Shown piece by piece: positions 1-7,893 of a stretch of DNA of 64,000 bases. The notes under the pieces are model-generated. The model did no database searches and had not been told where the DNA came from. It worked only from the letters and a program-made list of their open reading frames with translations. How positions within the stretch are numbered: position 1 is the stretch's first letter; each line of letters opens with the position of its first letter. Both the position numbers and the translations under genes were made by a program. Source of the stretch: Herbiconiux moechotypicola (GTDB lineage: Bacteria; Actinomycetota; Actinomycetes; Actinomycetales; Microbacteriaceae); the NCBI RefSeq assembly GCF_024979255.1, contig NZ_JANLCN010000004.1, positions 124,001 to 188,000 of the forward strand, written 5' to 3'.

Positions 1-440
1 AGGATGAGCGACCACAGCGTGTTGGTGAGCTGCAGCTTCGACATCACGAGGAACAGCGGCACGATCGTGACCTGGATGGGGATCATGAGTGACCCGATCA
101 CCACGGCGAACGCGATGCCCTTGCCCGGGAAGTCGAAGCGGGCGAACGCGTAGCCGGCGGTGGAGCAGGTGATGAGCTGTGCCGCCGTGATGGTGGTGGA
201 CACGATCAGCGAGTTGAGGATGAACCGGAAGTACGGCACCTGCGTCGCCACCTTGCCGAAGTTCTCCAGCGTCGGGTCGGCGGGGAAGAGGGTGGGCGGC
301 AGCTGGTAGAGCTCCGCGTCGGTGGGTGAGATCGCGCCGCGGAAGATCCACAGGAACGGGGCGATGATGGCCAGCGCGGCGATGCCGAGCACGGCGAAGA
401 CGAGGATGCGCGAGAGCACCGTGGCGGTCGTGGTTCTCAT
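1..440 (-). CDS. Sugar ABC transporter permease, MalG-like (3' part cut by window edge)
   Basis: This is the second inner-membrane permease of a carbohydrate importer. The visible 146 residues start MRTTTATVLSRILVF and show a first membrane helix followed by an extracytoplasmic segment (SPTDAELYQLPPTLFPADPTLENF) typical of MalG-family permeases, then two further hydrophobic helices. Its ATG overlaps the stop of the upstream permease (ATGA, positions 437-440), so the two are translationally coupled. The EAA loop and C-terminus lie outside the window. Family assignment is firm; the sugar is unknown. Confidence 0.9.
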   Translation of the reverse strand, partial: MRTTTATVLSRILVFAVLGIAALAIIAPFLWIFRGAISPTDAELYQLPPTLFPADPTLENFGKVATQVPYFRFILNSLIVSTTITAAQLITCSTAGYAFARFDFPGKGIAFAVVIGSLMIPIQVTIVPLFLVMSKLQLTNTLWSLI

Positions 441-1444
441 TGGTAGTGCGTCCACTTCTTCGACACGCGGAACTGGATCGTCGTGAGCACGATGAGCACC
501 ACGAGCAGGGTGAGCCCGACCGCCGAGGCGTAGCCGAGGTCGAACGCGCCGAACGCGAGGTCGTAGATGTACTGCACGATGGTGCGGCTGGCGTCGCCCG
601 GCCCACCGCCCGTGAGCACCTTCGGCTCGGCGAAGAGCTGGAAGGCGCTGATGGTGTTGATGACGAGCAGGAACAGCACCGTGGGGGAGAGCAGGGGGAG
701 GGTGATGCGGAAGAACCGCTGCCACGCGTTCGCCCCGTCGACGATGGCCGCCTCGCGGATCTCGGTGGGGATCGACTGCAGGCCGGCGATGTAGATGAGG
801 ATGGAGAAGCCGACCGTCTTCCACGACGACACGATGATCACCGAGATGGGCGCCCAGAAGCTGGAGCCGAGCCAGTCGATGCGGTCGATGCCGATGAGGC
901 CGAGCCAGTAGTTCACCAGTCCGAGGTCTTTGTTGAGCAGGAAGCGCCAGATGAGCGCCACCGCCGACGACGACACGACGAACGGGAAGAGGAAGGAGAG
1001 CCGGAAGAACCCGCGCAGCCAGTTCGGCATGCGCGTCTCCAGCAGCACGGCGAGCAGGAGCCCGATCACCACGTTGACGGCCAGGATGACGACGGCCATG
1101 AAGGCGGTCGAGCGGTACACGTCGGCCAGGCGGGTGTCGGAGAACAGGCGCACGAAGTTGTCGACGCCGATGAAGGTGCCGTCGGAGAGCAGGTTCCAGC
1201 GGAAGAAGCTCAGCACCACCACGGCGATGCTCGGCGCGAACACGAAGATCGCGAAGGCGATCAGCGACGGGGTGAGGAAGGCGACGGCCGCGCGGGTGTC
1301 GCGGGTGCGGCGGTTGCGGCCGGCTCGCCGGGGGCGACGGATGCGCGGGCTACCCGCATCCGCCGCCCCGGCCGGGCTACCGCTCGGCTGGGCGCTGCCG
1401 CCGGCGGCGAGGCCGGCGTCACGCTCCACGGTGAGTCTCGTCAT
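437..1444 (-). CDS. Sugar ABC transporter permease, MalF/UgpA-like
   Basis: This is the first permease subunit of the same importer, 335 aa. A 50-residue Arg/Pro-rich cytoplasmic leader precedes six predicted membrane helices. The EAA loop that docks with the ATPase is visible around residue 230 (EIREAAIVDGANAW). The start lies one base after the stop of the binding-protein gene (TGACATGA) and the end overlaps the next permease, so binding protein, MalF and MalG form one operon read right to left. No ATPase gene is in the window; many Gram-positive sugar importers of this class share a distant MsmK/UgpC-type ATPase. Confidence 0.93.
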   Translation of the reverse strand: MTRLTVERDAGLAAGGSAQPSGSPAGAADAGSPRIRRPRRAGRNRRTRDTRAAVAFLTPSLIAFAIFVFAPSIAVVVLSFFRWNLLSDGTFIGVDNFVRLFSDTRLADVYRSTAFMAVVILAVNVVIGLLLAVLLETRMPNWLRGFFRLSFLFPFVVSSSAVALIWRFLLNKDLGLVNYWLGLIGIDRIDWLGSSFWAPISVIIVSSWKTVGFSILIYIAGLQSIPTEIREAAIVDGANAWQRFFRITLPLLSPTVLFLLVINTISAFQLFAEPKVLTGGGPGDASRTIVQYIYDLAFGAFDLGYASAVGLTLLVVLIVLTTIQFRVSKKWTHYQ

Positions 1445-1445
1445 G

Positions 1446-2765
1446 TCAGCTGCAGGTCACGATCGACTCGAGCTCGCCCTGCATCGTGGCCAGGCCTTCG
1501 TCGACGCCGACCTCTCCGGCGAAGATGAGCTGCAGGTTGCGAAGCACAGCGGCCTCGTACTCGCTGTAGTTCGTCGGCGCCGGGTAGGGCACGAGGGTGT
1601 CGTAGTCGTCGATGCTCGCGTAGAACAGGTCGGAGTTCACCGGGGGCACACCCACCTCGCTGATGGTGTCGGCCGCCGCGCGGAGCGACGGGATGGAGTC
1701 GCCGGGCGCCTCGGGGGTGCCGACGATGGCGTTCTGGATGTCCTCGCTCACCGTGAACTTCTGGAACTCCCAGGCCAGGTCGGGGTTGGCCGACGACTTG
1801 AGGATGGGGTAGCCGGCCCCGCCGAACACCGTCTTGTAGGTCTCGCCGGTGGGGTAGAGCTGGATGTCGAACGCGGTGAACCCGGCCGGCACGAAGGTGC
1901 CGATCGGCCAGCGGCCGGCGCCGAACATGGCGATGGTGCCGTTCTGGAAGCGGGTGAACACGTCGCTCATGGGCATCGGCGCCGGGGCGATCTTCTTCTC
2001 GATGAGCTCGTTCAAGAAGCCCACCGCCTCCGACACCTCGGGGGTGTCGACGGTCGGCGTGCAGACCGCGTCGTCGGTGAGGTTGCCGCCGGCGTTCGCC
2101 ACCCACGGCATGATGCCCGGGAAGATCTCGTTGCTGGCCCAGGTGAACCCGTACTGCTCGGGCTCGCCGTCGCCGTCGGTGTCTTTCGTGAGGGCGGCCG
2201 CGGTGGCCTCGAAGTCGTCCCAGGTCCAATCGGCGCTGGGCGCCTCCAGGCCCGCTGCCGCGAATACGTCGGTGTTGTAATAGACGACCATGTCGTTCCA
2301 CTGGTTGGCGAGGGTGACCACCTGCTCGTCGACGGTGAAGCCGGCGATGAGACCCGGCGCGATGCCGTCTTGGATGGCCTGCGCATCCGGGTCGTTCTCG
2401 AGGTAGTCGTTGATGGGCAGGATGAGGTCGTTGTTCGTCACGAACTGGGCTCCCTCGCCCGAGATGAGCATGAGGTCGGGGCGGTTGCCCGCGGCGATCG
2501 AGGTGGCCACGTTGGCGTAGTAGCTGCCCCAGTTCTCGCCGGCCACCGGGGTGAGCTCGACGGTCACGCCGGGGTTCGCGGCTTCGAAGCCCTCGGCGAG
2601 GGCCTTGTTGTTGGCCTGGGCGGCGGGCCCGTAGTCCCAGAACGCGACGTTGAGGGAGTTCGAGTCGGCGTCGCTGCCGCCTCCGGCGCTGCAGGCGGTC
2701 AGGGTGGCTGCGGAGATCGTTGCGGCGATCGAGAGTGCGGCCAGTTTTCTCGTGGTGCGTTTCAT
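1446..2765 (-). CDS. Sugar ABC transporter substrate-binding lipoprotein
   Basis: This is an extracellular sugar-binding protein of family 1 (439 aa), the receptor for the two downstream permeases. It begins MKRTTRKLAALSIAAT and has a lipobox LTAC around residue 24, so it should be diacylglyceryl-anchored. I chose ATG 2765 because it has a good ribosome site (GGAGAGGA about 8 bases upstream) and the signal peptide starts there. A longer frame to TTG 2834 would run back into the promoter. The mature protein carries the usual aromatic sugar-binding surface and ends with Cys (VTCS). Expression is probably controlled by the LacI protein encoded upstream. Confidence 0.94.
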   Translation of the reverse strand: MKRTTRKLAALSIAATISAATLTACSAGGGSDADSNSLNVAFWDYGPAAQANNKALAEGFEAANPGVTVELTPVAGENWGSYYANVATSIAAGNRPDLMLISGEGAQFVTNNDLILPINDYLENDPDAQAIQDGIAPGLIAGFTVDEQVVTLANQWNDMVVYYNTDVFAAAGLEAPSADWTWDDFEATAAALTKDTDGDGEPEQYGFTWASNEIFPGIMPWVANAGGNLTDDAVCTPTVDTPEVSEAVGFLNELIEKKIAPAPMPMSDVFTRFQNGTIAMFGAGRWPIGTFVPAGFTAFDIQLYPTGETYKTVFGGAGYPILKSSANPDLAWEFQKFTVSEDIQNAIVGTPEAPGDSIPSLRAAADTISEVGVPPVNSDLFYASIDDYDTLVPYPAPTNYSEYEAAVLRNLQLIFAGEVGVDEGLATMQGELESIVTCS

Positions 2766-2805
2766 CGTGGGGGTACATCCTCTCCGTTGAGAATCGGCTG
2801 CACTC

Positions 2806-2834
2806 AGTGAATCGCATGAAATCGGTTTCGTCAA
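2806..2834 (-). promoter_or_regulatory. Promoter of the sugar importer operon with a LacI-type operator in the spacer
   Basis: On the minus strand a -35 TTGACG (2829-2834) and a weak -10 TTCACT (2806-2811) are 17 bases apart. The spacer and -35 edge hold GAAACCGATTTC (2818-2829), a near-palindrome of the LacI family type with central CG. An occupied site would block polymerase. The promoter assignment is inference from spacing. Confidence 0.5.
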
Positions 2835-2865
2835 GCCGTGTCGGCGTGGCGCAGAGAATTGCGCG

Positions 2866-2899
2866 TCACCCTTTGTTCATAAGGGTGAAACCGATTCCG
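2866..2899. promoter_or_regulatory. Inverted repeat plus second LacI-like half-palindrome downstream of lacI
   Basis: TCACCCTT (2866-2873) and AAGGGTGA (2881-2888) form an 8-bp inverted repeat with a 7-base spacer. It runs into TGAAACCGATTCCG (2886-2899), an imperfect copy of the operator at 2818. The stem could end lacI transcription, but there is no T-run. Alternatively it is an upstream auxiliary operator allowing looping. Confidence 0.35.
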
Positions 2900-2944
2900 T
2901 GAAGGGTGCTGACCGACGGTCGTCGGCGAGGTGCGGGATGCGCG

Positions 2945-3922
2945 TCAGCGCGCGGCGCGGCGGGCCAGTTCGGCGCGCAGCACGACGGTTCTCGCCGGCT
3001 GCGTGTCGCCCGCGATGCGGTCGAGCAACAGGCTCGCGGCGGTGATGCCGAGGTGCCTCGCGGGGAGTCGCACCTCGGTGATGGCCTCGGGGGGCAGGGT
3101 GCTGAACGGCAGCTCGCCCACCACGGCCACGCCGAATTCGGGCGGGGTGATGCCCGCGGCGGCGAGGGCCTGCAGTGCGCCCACGCCCATGAGGTTGTTC
3201 GTGGTGACCACCGCATCCGGAGGTTCGCGCAAGGCGAGCAGCTCGTTCATGGCGGCGCGGCCACCCTCCACGCGATAGTCGGCGTGGCGCAGCAGTGACT
3301 CGAAGCCCGGCTCACCGCGGCGGCGCATGGTGGTGCGCCAGCCGAGGCCGCGCTCCTCGGTGTCTTCGAGGTCGAGTGGGCCCGCGATGCAGGCGATGCG
3401 GCGGTGGCCGGCGTCGAGCAGGGCGGTGGTCGCCCAGGTGCCGGCGGCGCGGTTGTCGACCATCACGGAGTCGATGTCGAGCCCTGTGTTGCGGTCGACC
3501 GCCACCACGGGGCGGCCGCGGTCGGTGAGGTGGCTGATGTCGCCGTCCTCCGCGGCCGGGGCGAGGATGACGCCGGCCATGTCTTCGGAGTTCGCGATGT
3601 CGAGGTAGCGCGTCTCTTTCTCGGGCTCGTCGTCGGTGTTGCAGAGCACGATCGAGAAGCCGGCCTCCTGGGCGCGGTCTTCGACCCCGCGGGCGAGCGC
3701 GGTGAAGAAGGGGTTCTCGATGTCGGGGATGAGGAGCGCGATGAGTTCGGAGCTCTGCGTGCGCAGGCGTTTGGCCGAGCGGTTCGGCGTGAAGTGCAGC
3801 TGCGCGGCGGCGGCGCGCACCGAGCTCACCTTCTCGGGAGACACCGGATGCCCGTTGAACACGCGGGAGACGGTGGCCGGTGAGACCCCCGCCAGGGTGG
3901 CGACCTCGTAGATCGTGGACAT
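2945..3922 (-). CDS. LacI-family transcriptional regulator
   Basis: This 325-aa repressor has an N-terminal helix-turn-helix (TIYEVATLAGVSPATVSRVFNG, residues 3-24), the LacI hinge, and a periplasmic-binding-protein-like effector domain (IPDIENPFFTALARGVED onward). It lies immediately upstream of the sugar importer in the same direction and is its likely local repressor. The ATG at 3922 is 6 bases from TAGGGT (3929-3934 on the other strand) with no Shine-Dalgarno sequence, which fits a leaderless mRNA. A strong palindrome just upstream of that -10 suggests autoregulation. Confidence 0.93.
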   Translation of the reverse strand: MSTIYEVATLAGVSPATVSRVFNGHPVSPEKVSSVRAAAAQLHFTPNRSAKRLRTQSSELIALLIPDIENPFFTALARGVEDRAQEAGFSIVLCNTDDEPEKETRYLDIANSEDMAGVILAPAAEDGDISHLTDRGRPVVAVDRNTGLDIDSVMVDNRAAGTWATTALLDAGHRRIACIAGPLDLEDTEERGLGWRTTMRRRGEPGFESLLRHADYRVEGGRAAMNELLALREPPDAVVTTNNLMGVGALQALAAAGITPPEFGVAVVGELPFSTLPPEAITEVRLPARHLGITAASLLLDRIAGDTQPARTVVLRAELARRAAR

Positions 3923-3935
3923 GCAGACACCCTAG

Positions 3936-3959
3936 TGCGGTGAAATGGATTTCACCGCA
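3936..3959. promoter_or_regulatory. LacI operator in the lacI promoter
   Basis: This is a perfect 11-bp inverted repeat (TGCGGTGAAAT / ATTTCACCGCA) around a central GG. It lies 1 base upstream of the proposed lacI -10 hexamer, so the bound repressor would cover the -35/spacer. The TGAAA...TTTCA core is shared with the sites at 2818 and 2886. Confidence 0.65.
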
Positions 3960-4014
3960 TTCGGCGGTGGCGAGGGCGCGCCGTCACCGCCGCTGCCGGT
4001 GTGCCGCCCGTGGG

Positions 4015-5082
4015 TCAGGGGGTCGGGTCTGTGGGCGGGATGGTGGCGTCGGGCGTGGGTGCGGCCGTGGCGGTGGCGCGACGGCGGCGGAGGCCGGTGA
4101 TGACGAGGATGGTGCCGAGCGCGAGCACCACGACGACCGCGAGCGGGATGACGGGGACCGCGAGCACCCCGAAGCTCCGCGACTCGGCCGCGATCGGGGC
4201 GCCGCCGATGCCGACTCCCTCGGGTGTGATGTCGACCTGCCCGCTCAGCCAGAGCAGCGCGGCCACGCCGTCGAGACGCTGCTCCACATCGATCGTCGAG
4301 CCCGGCAGCACCTCGGCGAGCTGTTCCTCGCCGGTCGTCGATGCGGCGATGCCGAACGGCCCCGCCACTTCGAGGGCGGAGGTAGCGGTCGCCCTGGTGT
4401 TGCCCGTGTTGGTGAGCGTGTAATCGATGGTGACCGAGCCCATCCCCACCGGGTTCCACATCCCGGAGTAGTCGACCGACACATCCGAGATCTCGACGGC
4501 CGGGGCGAACTCGCCGTCGACCCGCAGGTAGACGCGGCTGCCGAGGCGGCGATCGACCTGTACGGTGGCGCCCGCGGTGTCGGTGCGCACCGAGGAGATG
4601 ATGCCCGCGGGATGGTCTCCCGGCGTGGCGTGGTCGGGCACCTCGATGCGGAACGGCACCGCCACGCTCTCGCCGGGCTGGAGAGTGAGCGAGTCCAGGC
4701 CCAGGGTGATCCAGGTGCCGGCGTCGGTGGAGGGCGTGCCTGCCGGGAGCAGGTCGATGCCGCCCTCGCGGGTGGTGAAGGCGTCGGCGGCGTACACGTC
4801 GAGGGTGAGGGCCGTGGCACCGGTGTTCGTGATCTCGAAGGAGTCGTCGATGACGGCTCCCGGCACGAGTGAGTAGTCGAAGTGCGAGCGGTCGGAGGCC
4901 AGCTCGGTGTCGGCCGGGGCGACCGCCCAGCTCGGGCCGGTGGTGGCGGATGCGGGGGTTGTGGTGGACGCCGGGGTCGTGGTGGCTGCGGCCGGGGTGG
5001 CTAGGGCGAGGCTCGACATCGTGAGGAGCGCGGCGGCGGCGAAGGCCGCGCGAGGTGTGATGCGGAGGGCGGAGCGGGTCAT
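4015..5082 (-). CDS. WxL-partner surface protein (DUF916-type) with C-terminal membrane anchor
   Basis: This 355-aa exported protein has a signal peptide (residues 1-33, ending ATPAAA), a Ser/Thr-rich linker, then two beta-sandwich domains. Residues 55-185 have the DUF916 peptidoglycan-binding look (FEITNTGATALTLDVYAADA, LQPGESVAVPFRIEVP, GDHPAGIISSV). Residues 190-300 resemble the WxL host-binding domain (VTIDYTLTNTGNTRA). A single helix near residues 310-330 and RRRR follow, so it is membrane-anchored with a short cytoplasmic tail. In Firmicutes such proteins act with WxL-domain proteins, and the next gene encodes one, fused to HtaA. Confidence 0.75.
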   Translation of the reverse strand: MTRSALRITPRAAFAAAALLTMSSLALATPAAATTTPASTTTPASATTGPSWAVAPADTELASDRSHFDYSLVPGAVIDDSFEITNTGATALTLDVYAADAFTTREGGIDLLPAGTPSTDAGTWITLGLDSLTLQPGESVAVPFRIEVPDHATPGDHPAGIISSVRTDTAGATVQVDRRLGSRVYLRVDGEFAPAVEISDVSVDYSGMWNPVGMGSVTIDYTLTNTGNTRATATSALEVAGPFGIAASTTGEEQLAEVLPGSTIDVEQRLDGVAALLWLSGQVDITPEGVGIGGAPIAAESRSFGVLAVPVIPLAVVVVLALGTILVITGLRRRRATATAAPTPDATIPPTDPTP

Positions 5083-5314
5083 GGCGGTGTCCTGGGTGAG
5101 AGACGGCGGGTGAGGAGTGGGGGCTGCCGTGGGTGCGGCGCGAGGGGGGCGGAGGTGGGGCGTCGTGGCGGTGGGTTGCGGGAGTGAGAGGAGTGCGGTG
5201 GCGGGTGACGGGTCGCGCGAGTGAAGACGGATGCGGTGGCGGGTGGCGGTTGGCGGGATGCGCGCTGTGCGCTCGGAGGTCGTGAGGTAGGAGGGGCGGC
5301 CCGGACGCGGCGGA

Positions 5315-5347
5315 GCGGGGTGGGACCGCTGTGCGACCCCACCCCGC
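5315..5347. terminator. Hairpin after the HtaA gene
   Basis: GCGGGGTGGG (5315-5324) and CCCACCCCGC (5338-5347) form a perfect 10-bp stem with a 13-base loop, 16 bases past the HtaA stop codon. No T-run follows. It probably ends or attenuates the HtaA transcript before the DUF916 gene. The rest of the 5083-5363 gap is G-rich with no gene seen. Confidence 0.45.
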
Positions 5348-5363
5348 CGTGATGCGTGCTGGA

Positions 5364-6788
5364 TCAGCTCAGCGCGGTGATGGTGAGGGTGGAGGTGTAG
5401 TCGCCCGCCGGGGTGGTGGTGGGGATCACGAGCTCGAGCTCGGCGTCGATCGTGGCACCCGAGGCAGCGGTGCTCGAGGCGAGTCCTGCCGAGGTGGCCA
5501 GACCGGTGCCGCCCTGTAGGGCGGGGTCGACCGCGGCGCCCTCGACGACGCTCGGGCCGGCGGCGCTCACGCTCGGGGTCCAGCCCAGCGCGTCGGCGCC
5601 GAAGCTGCTGCCGGTGGAGGTGAAGTCGCTCACCTGGCCGGCGATGCTCCAGCTGTAGGCCGAGGTGCCGCCCGCGCGGGTGTCGGTGACGGTGATCGAC
5701 GGGATGTCACCGGTCGCCACGAAGGTGCTGCCGGCCTGGGTGGCGGTGCCGAGCGAGACCGCCGCGGAGTCGGCGAAGGTCCAGCCGAAGCTGCCGCTCT
5801 CGGGCTCGACGGTGGCCTGAGGCACCGTCACCTCGAGCTCGACGGAGTCGGCGGGAACCTCGGGCTCCGGGTCGACCGGCTCCTCGGCGGCGTCGAGCGT
5901 GTAGGCGACGGCGAGCGGCGTGGTGGGCTTCGCCGCGTCACGCGAGCCGCCCGAGCTGTACCAGTAGCTCGACTGACCGGTGAGGTTCTGGAAGTCGACG
6001 AAGCTCTGCGGGAACGATCCCCACGAGGTGCCCGTGGTGCTCTGGGCGGTGCTCGAGGTGGTGATCGCGACGCCGAGGTAGTCGGGGGTGACGGTGAGGC
6101 CGTCGTTGTCGACCGAGGCGCCGGTGATGTCGGCGAGCACGATCTCCTGGCCGGCGATCGGCACCCACTGGGTCTGGTCTTCCATGCTCGTGCCGTAGCC
6201 GCTGGCCGTCGCCGTCAGCGTGCCGTTGCCGGCGGCGTCGAGCGAGAGCACGGGGTCGGTGGCGGTCCAGTACGTCATGCCGCCGTAGAAGGCGACGGTG
6301 AACGAGCCGGTCCACTCGATCTCCACCGAGCCGTCGGCGGCGGCGCTGCCGGTGCCGCCCACGAACTCGACCTGGTTGAGCGAGAGGGAGGTGGTGGAGA
6401 AGGGCGTCACCGCGGTGCCGGCGGGGGTCTGGCACTTGGTGGCCCAGCTGGCCTCGACCTTCTCGTTGGCCGCGTTGGGCTTCACGATGGTCACGTTGCC
6501 GGCGCTCGAGGCGTAGAAGCCGTCGGCCTCGGTCCAGGTGCGGCTGCTGCCGGTGTTGCCCGCGGTGCCTGCGCTGAGGAAGTTGCAGCCGCCGGCGTAG
6601 GCGCCACCGCCGGACTCGCCGTTGAGGCCCCAGGTGAAGGTGGCGTCGGTGATGGTGCCGGCGTCGGGCGCGGCCTGGGCTGCACTGGCGCCGACGAGCG
6701 CTGCGCCGGTGGCGAGCGTCGTCGCAGCGAGAGCGGCGACCGTACGGCGCAGCATGGGTCGGCTGCGGCGCGAGGTTGCTGTATGCAC
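5364..6788 (-). CDS. HtaA heme-binding domain protein fused to a C-terminal WxL-like domain
   Basis: This 474-aa exported protein has a signal peptide (cleavage near AQAAP, residue 40) and an HtaA domain (residues 45-290: FTWGLNGESGGGAYAGGCNF, VEIEWTGSFTVAFYGGMTYW). HtaA domains take up heme in corynebacteria. After a Pro/Glu linker, residues 305-474 look WxL-like (ITVTDTRAGGTSAYSWSIAG, ending PAGDYTSTLTITALS), with WSI in place of WxL. There is no membrane anchor or sortase signal, so surface attachment should depend on the WxL-like domain and the DUF916 neighbour. GTG start 6788 has a GAAAGGGA ribosome site; an in-frame ATG lies at 6755. Two iron boxes sit upstream. Confidence 0.82.
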   Translation of the reverse strand: MHTATSRRSRPMLRRTVAALAATTLATGAALVGASAAQAAPDAGTITDATFTWGLNGESGGGAYAGGCNFLSAGTAGNTGSSRTWTEADGFYASSAGNVTIVKPNAANEKVEASWATKCQTPAGTAVTPFSTTSLSLNQVEFVGGTGSAAADGSVEIEWTGSFTVAFYGGMTYWTATDPVLSLDAAGNGTLTATASGYGTSMEDQTQWVPIAGQEIVLADITGASVDNDGLTVTPDYLGVAITTSSTAQSTTGTSWGSFPQSFVDFQNLTGQSSYWYSSGGSRDAAKPTTPLAVAYTLDAAEEPVDPEPEVPADSVELEVTVPQATVEPESGSFGWTFADSAAVSLGTATQAGSTFVATGDIPSITVTDTRAGGTSAYSWSIAGQVSDFTSTGSSFGADALGWTPSVSAAGPSVVEGAAVDPALQGGTGLATSAGLASSTAASGATIDAELELVIPTTTPAGDYTSTLTITALS

Positions 6789-6812
6789 TGTGATCCCTTT
6801 CGGAGTCGGTTA

Positions 6813-6852
6813 ATAAGGTAAGGCAAACCATAGTAAGGTTGCCCTAACTTAA
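6813..6852. promoter_or_regulatory. Two adjacent DtxR/IdeR-like iron boxes between divergent surface genes
   Basis: TAAGGTAAGGCAAACCATA (from 6814) matches the DtxR consensus TTAGGTTAGGCTAACCTAA at 14 of 19 positions. The reverse complement of 6834-6852 matches at about 15 of 19. They overlap a minus-strand -10 (TACTAT, 6829-6834) and a plus-strand TAACTT (6845-6850). Fe-loaded repressor would therefore silence both directions. The consensus is established knowledge; binding is inferred. Confidence 0.7.
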
Positions 6853-6874
6853 TCCAGTCTCCGGGAGCGAAAGG

Positions 6875-7414
6875 GTGCGGATGCGGTCGCTCGCTGTGGT
6901 GTTCGCCCTGGTGTTGGCGGTGGCCCCGGTCTCGGCGGCCCCGGTCTCGGTGGTGCCCGACTCGGGTACGGCGCGGCTCGGATACACCGCATCCACGGCC
7001 GTGGCCGGCGAGCAACTCGAGTTCGCGGGCAGCGGTTTTCGGGGCGGAGAGTCCGTCGTGGTGGTGCTCGACGAGGGGGTGGCCGAGAGCGACCCCGTCG
7101 TCGCGGGCGCCACGGGTACCGTCTCAGGCACGCTGACGCTCCCAGTCGAGCTGCGGGGCGGCACCCATGTGCTCTCGGCGACGGGCCTCGGCTCGGGCAT
7201 CGCGGCGGTCACCGAGGTCGCCGTCGAGGCTTCCGAGTTCGCGGCGCCCCTCGTCGCCGAACCGGCGCCCGACCAGGGCGTTCCGTCGTGGGTGTACCTC
7301 GCGGCCGTGCTCGCCGTGCTACTGGCGGCGCTCGCCGTTCTCGTCGTGGTGCCGGTTCTCGTGGTGCGAGGAGTCCGCACCCGCCGCCGGAGGCGCCGCG
7401 CATCCGCGGTGTGA
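6875..7414 (+). CDS. Exported Ig-like protein with C-terminal membrane anchor, iron-box controlled
   Basis: This 179-aa protein has a signal peptide (VVFALVLAVAPVSAAPVS), one beta-sandwich domain (GEQLEFAGSGFRGGESVVVVLDEG ... GGTHVLSATG), an acidic linker, a membrane helix (residues 136-165) and a stop-transfer tail RTRRRRRR. It is a surface protein with an Ig-like fold typical of Gram-positive envelopes. It is divergent from the HtaA-WxL gene and shares its iron-box region. GTG 6875 follows GGGAG by 7 bases; ATG 6881 in the same frame is nearly as good. I know no named family; a role in the same heme/iron surface system is inferred from context. Confidence 0.7.
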   Translation: MRMRSLAVVFALVLAVAPVSAAPVSVVPDSGTARLGYTASTAVAGEQLEFAGSGFRGGESVVVVLDEGVAESDPVVAGATGTVSGTLTLPVELRGGTHVLSATGLGSGIAAVTEVAVEASEFAAPLVAEPAPDQGVPSWVYLAAVLAVLLAALAVLVVVPVLVVRGVRTRRRRRRASAV

Positions 7415-7432
7415 CCACCGGATCCTGGGGAA

Positions 7433-7460
7433 CGCGCGAGGGCCGCCACCTCCTCGCGCG
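7433..7460. terminator. Bidirectional terminator-like hairpin between convergent genes
   Basis: CGCGCGAGG (7433-7441) and CCTCGCGCG (7452-7460) make a perfect 9-bp stem with a 10-base loop. It lies in the 83-base gap between two converging genes. Confidence 0.45.
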
Positions 7461-7497
7461 AGCGAAGGGGTGACGGCCTGGCGTGCGCGAACGCGCC

Positions 7498-7764
7498 TCA
7501 GTACATCGCGGCGCCCGAGGCGGCCGCGATGATGGAGAAGATGCTCACGATGAACCCGAGCACCGTGAGCGCGGCCCCCACGATGATGCCGATGAAGGCG
7601 AGAGAATTCTTGACGCCGACCCGCTTCGACTGCGTGTAGGCGACGGCGCTGATGATGAGGCCGATGAGCGGCGCGAGGATGGCCACCACCAGCCCCACGA
7701 TGCCGAGGGTCTTGCCGGGGTAGTCGGTTCCGGCGGCGGGACGGGTGAGTTCGCTGGCGCTCAT
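7498..7764 (-). CDS. Small DUF4190-like membrane protein
   Basis: This 88-aa protein (start MSASELTRPAAGTDYPG) has two membrane helices (residues 19-45 and 55-82). They are separated by a short basic loop (TQSKRVGVKNS), the arrangement of DUF4190-like small membrane proteins of unknown function. ATG 7764 has a clear AAGGAG ribosome site 6 bases upstream. The longer frame to 7836 has none. The 5' leader contains a 13-base direct repeat (TTGAGAGTAGGGA, twice at about 7772-7798). Confidence 0.7.
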   Translation of the reverse strand: MSASELTRPAAGTDYPGKTLGIVGLVVAILAPLIGLIISAVAYTQSKRVGVKNSLAFIGIIVGAALTVLGFIVSIFSIIAAASGAAMY

Positions 7765-7893
7765 CGGTGCTCCTTGAGAGTAGGGATTGAGAGTAGGGAT
7801 CGGGTCGGATCGCCGTGGCCGTGGGCCTCGGTGCACTCACTGTCGCACCGACTTCTCTCACCCCGTGATGAGTAGTTTCTGCCTAGAGACGCG

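Noticed and set aside
440-1528. Long open frame on the + strand opposite the sugar permease
   Set aside because: It is antisense to a clear permease gene; the product is an Arg/Glu/Asp/His-rich string typical of shadow frames in very GC-rich DNA.
2766-2834. Upstream TTG start for the sugar-binding protein
   Set aside because: It would add 23 residues before a complete lipoprotein signal, and it overlaps the proposed promoter; ATG 2765 has a good ribosome site.
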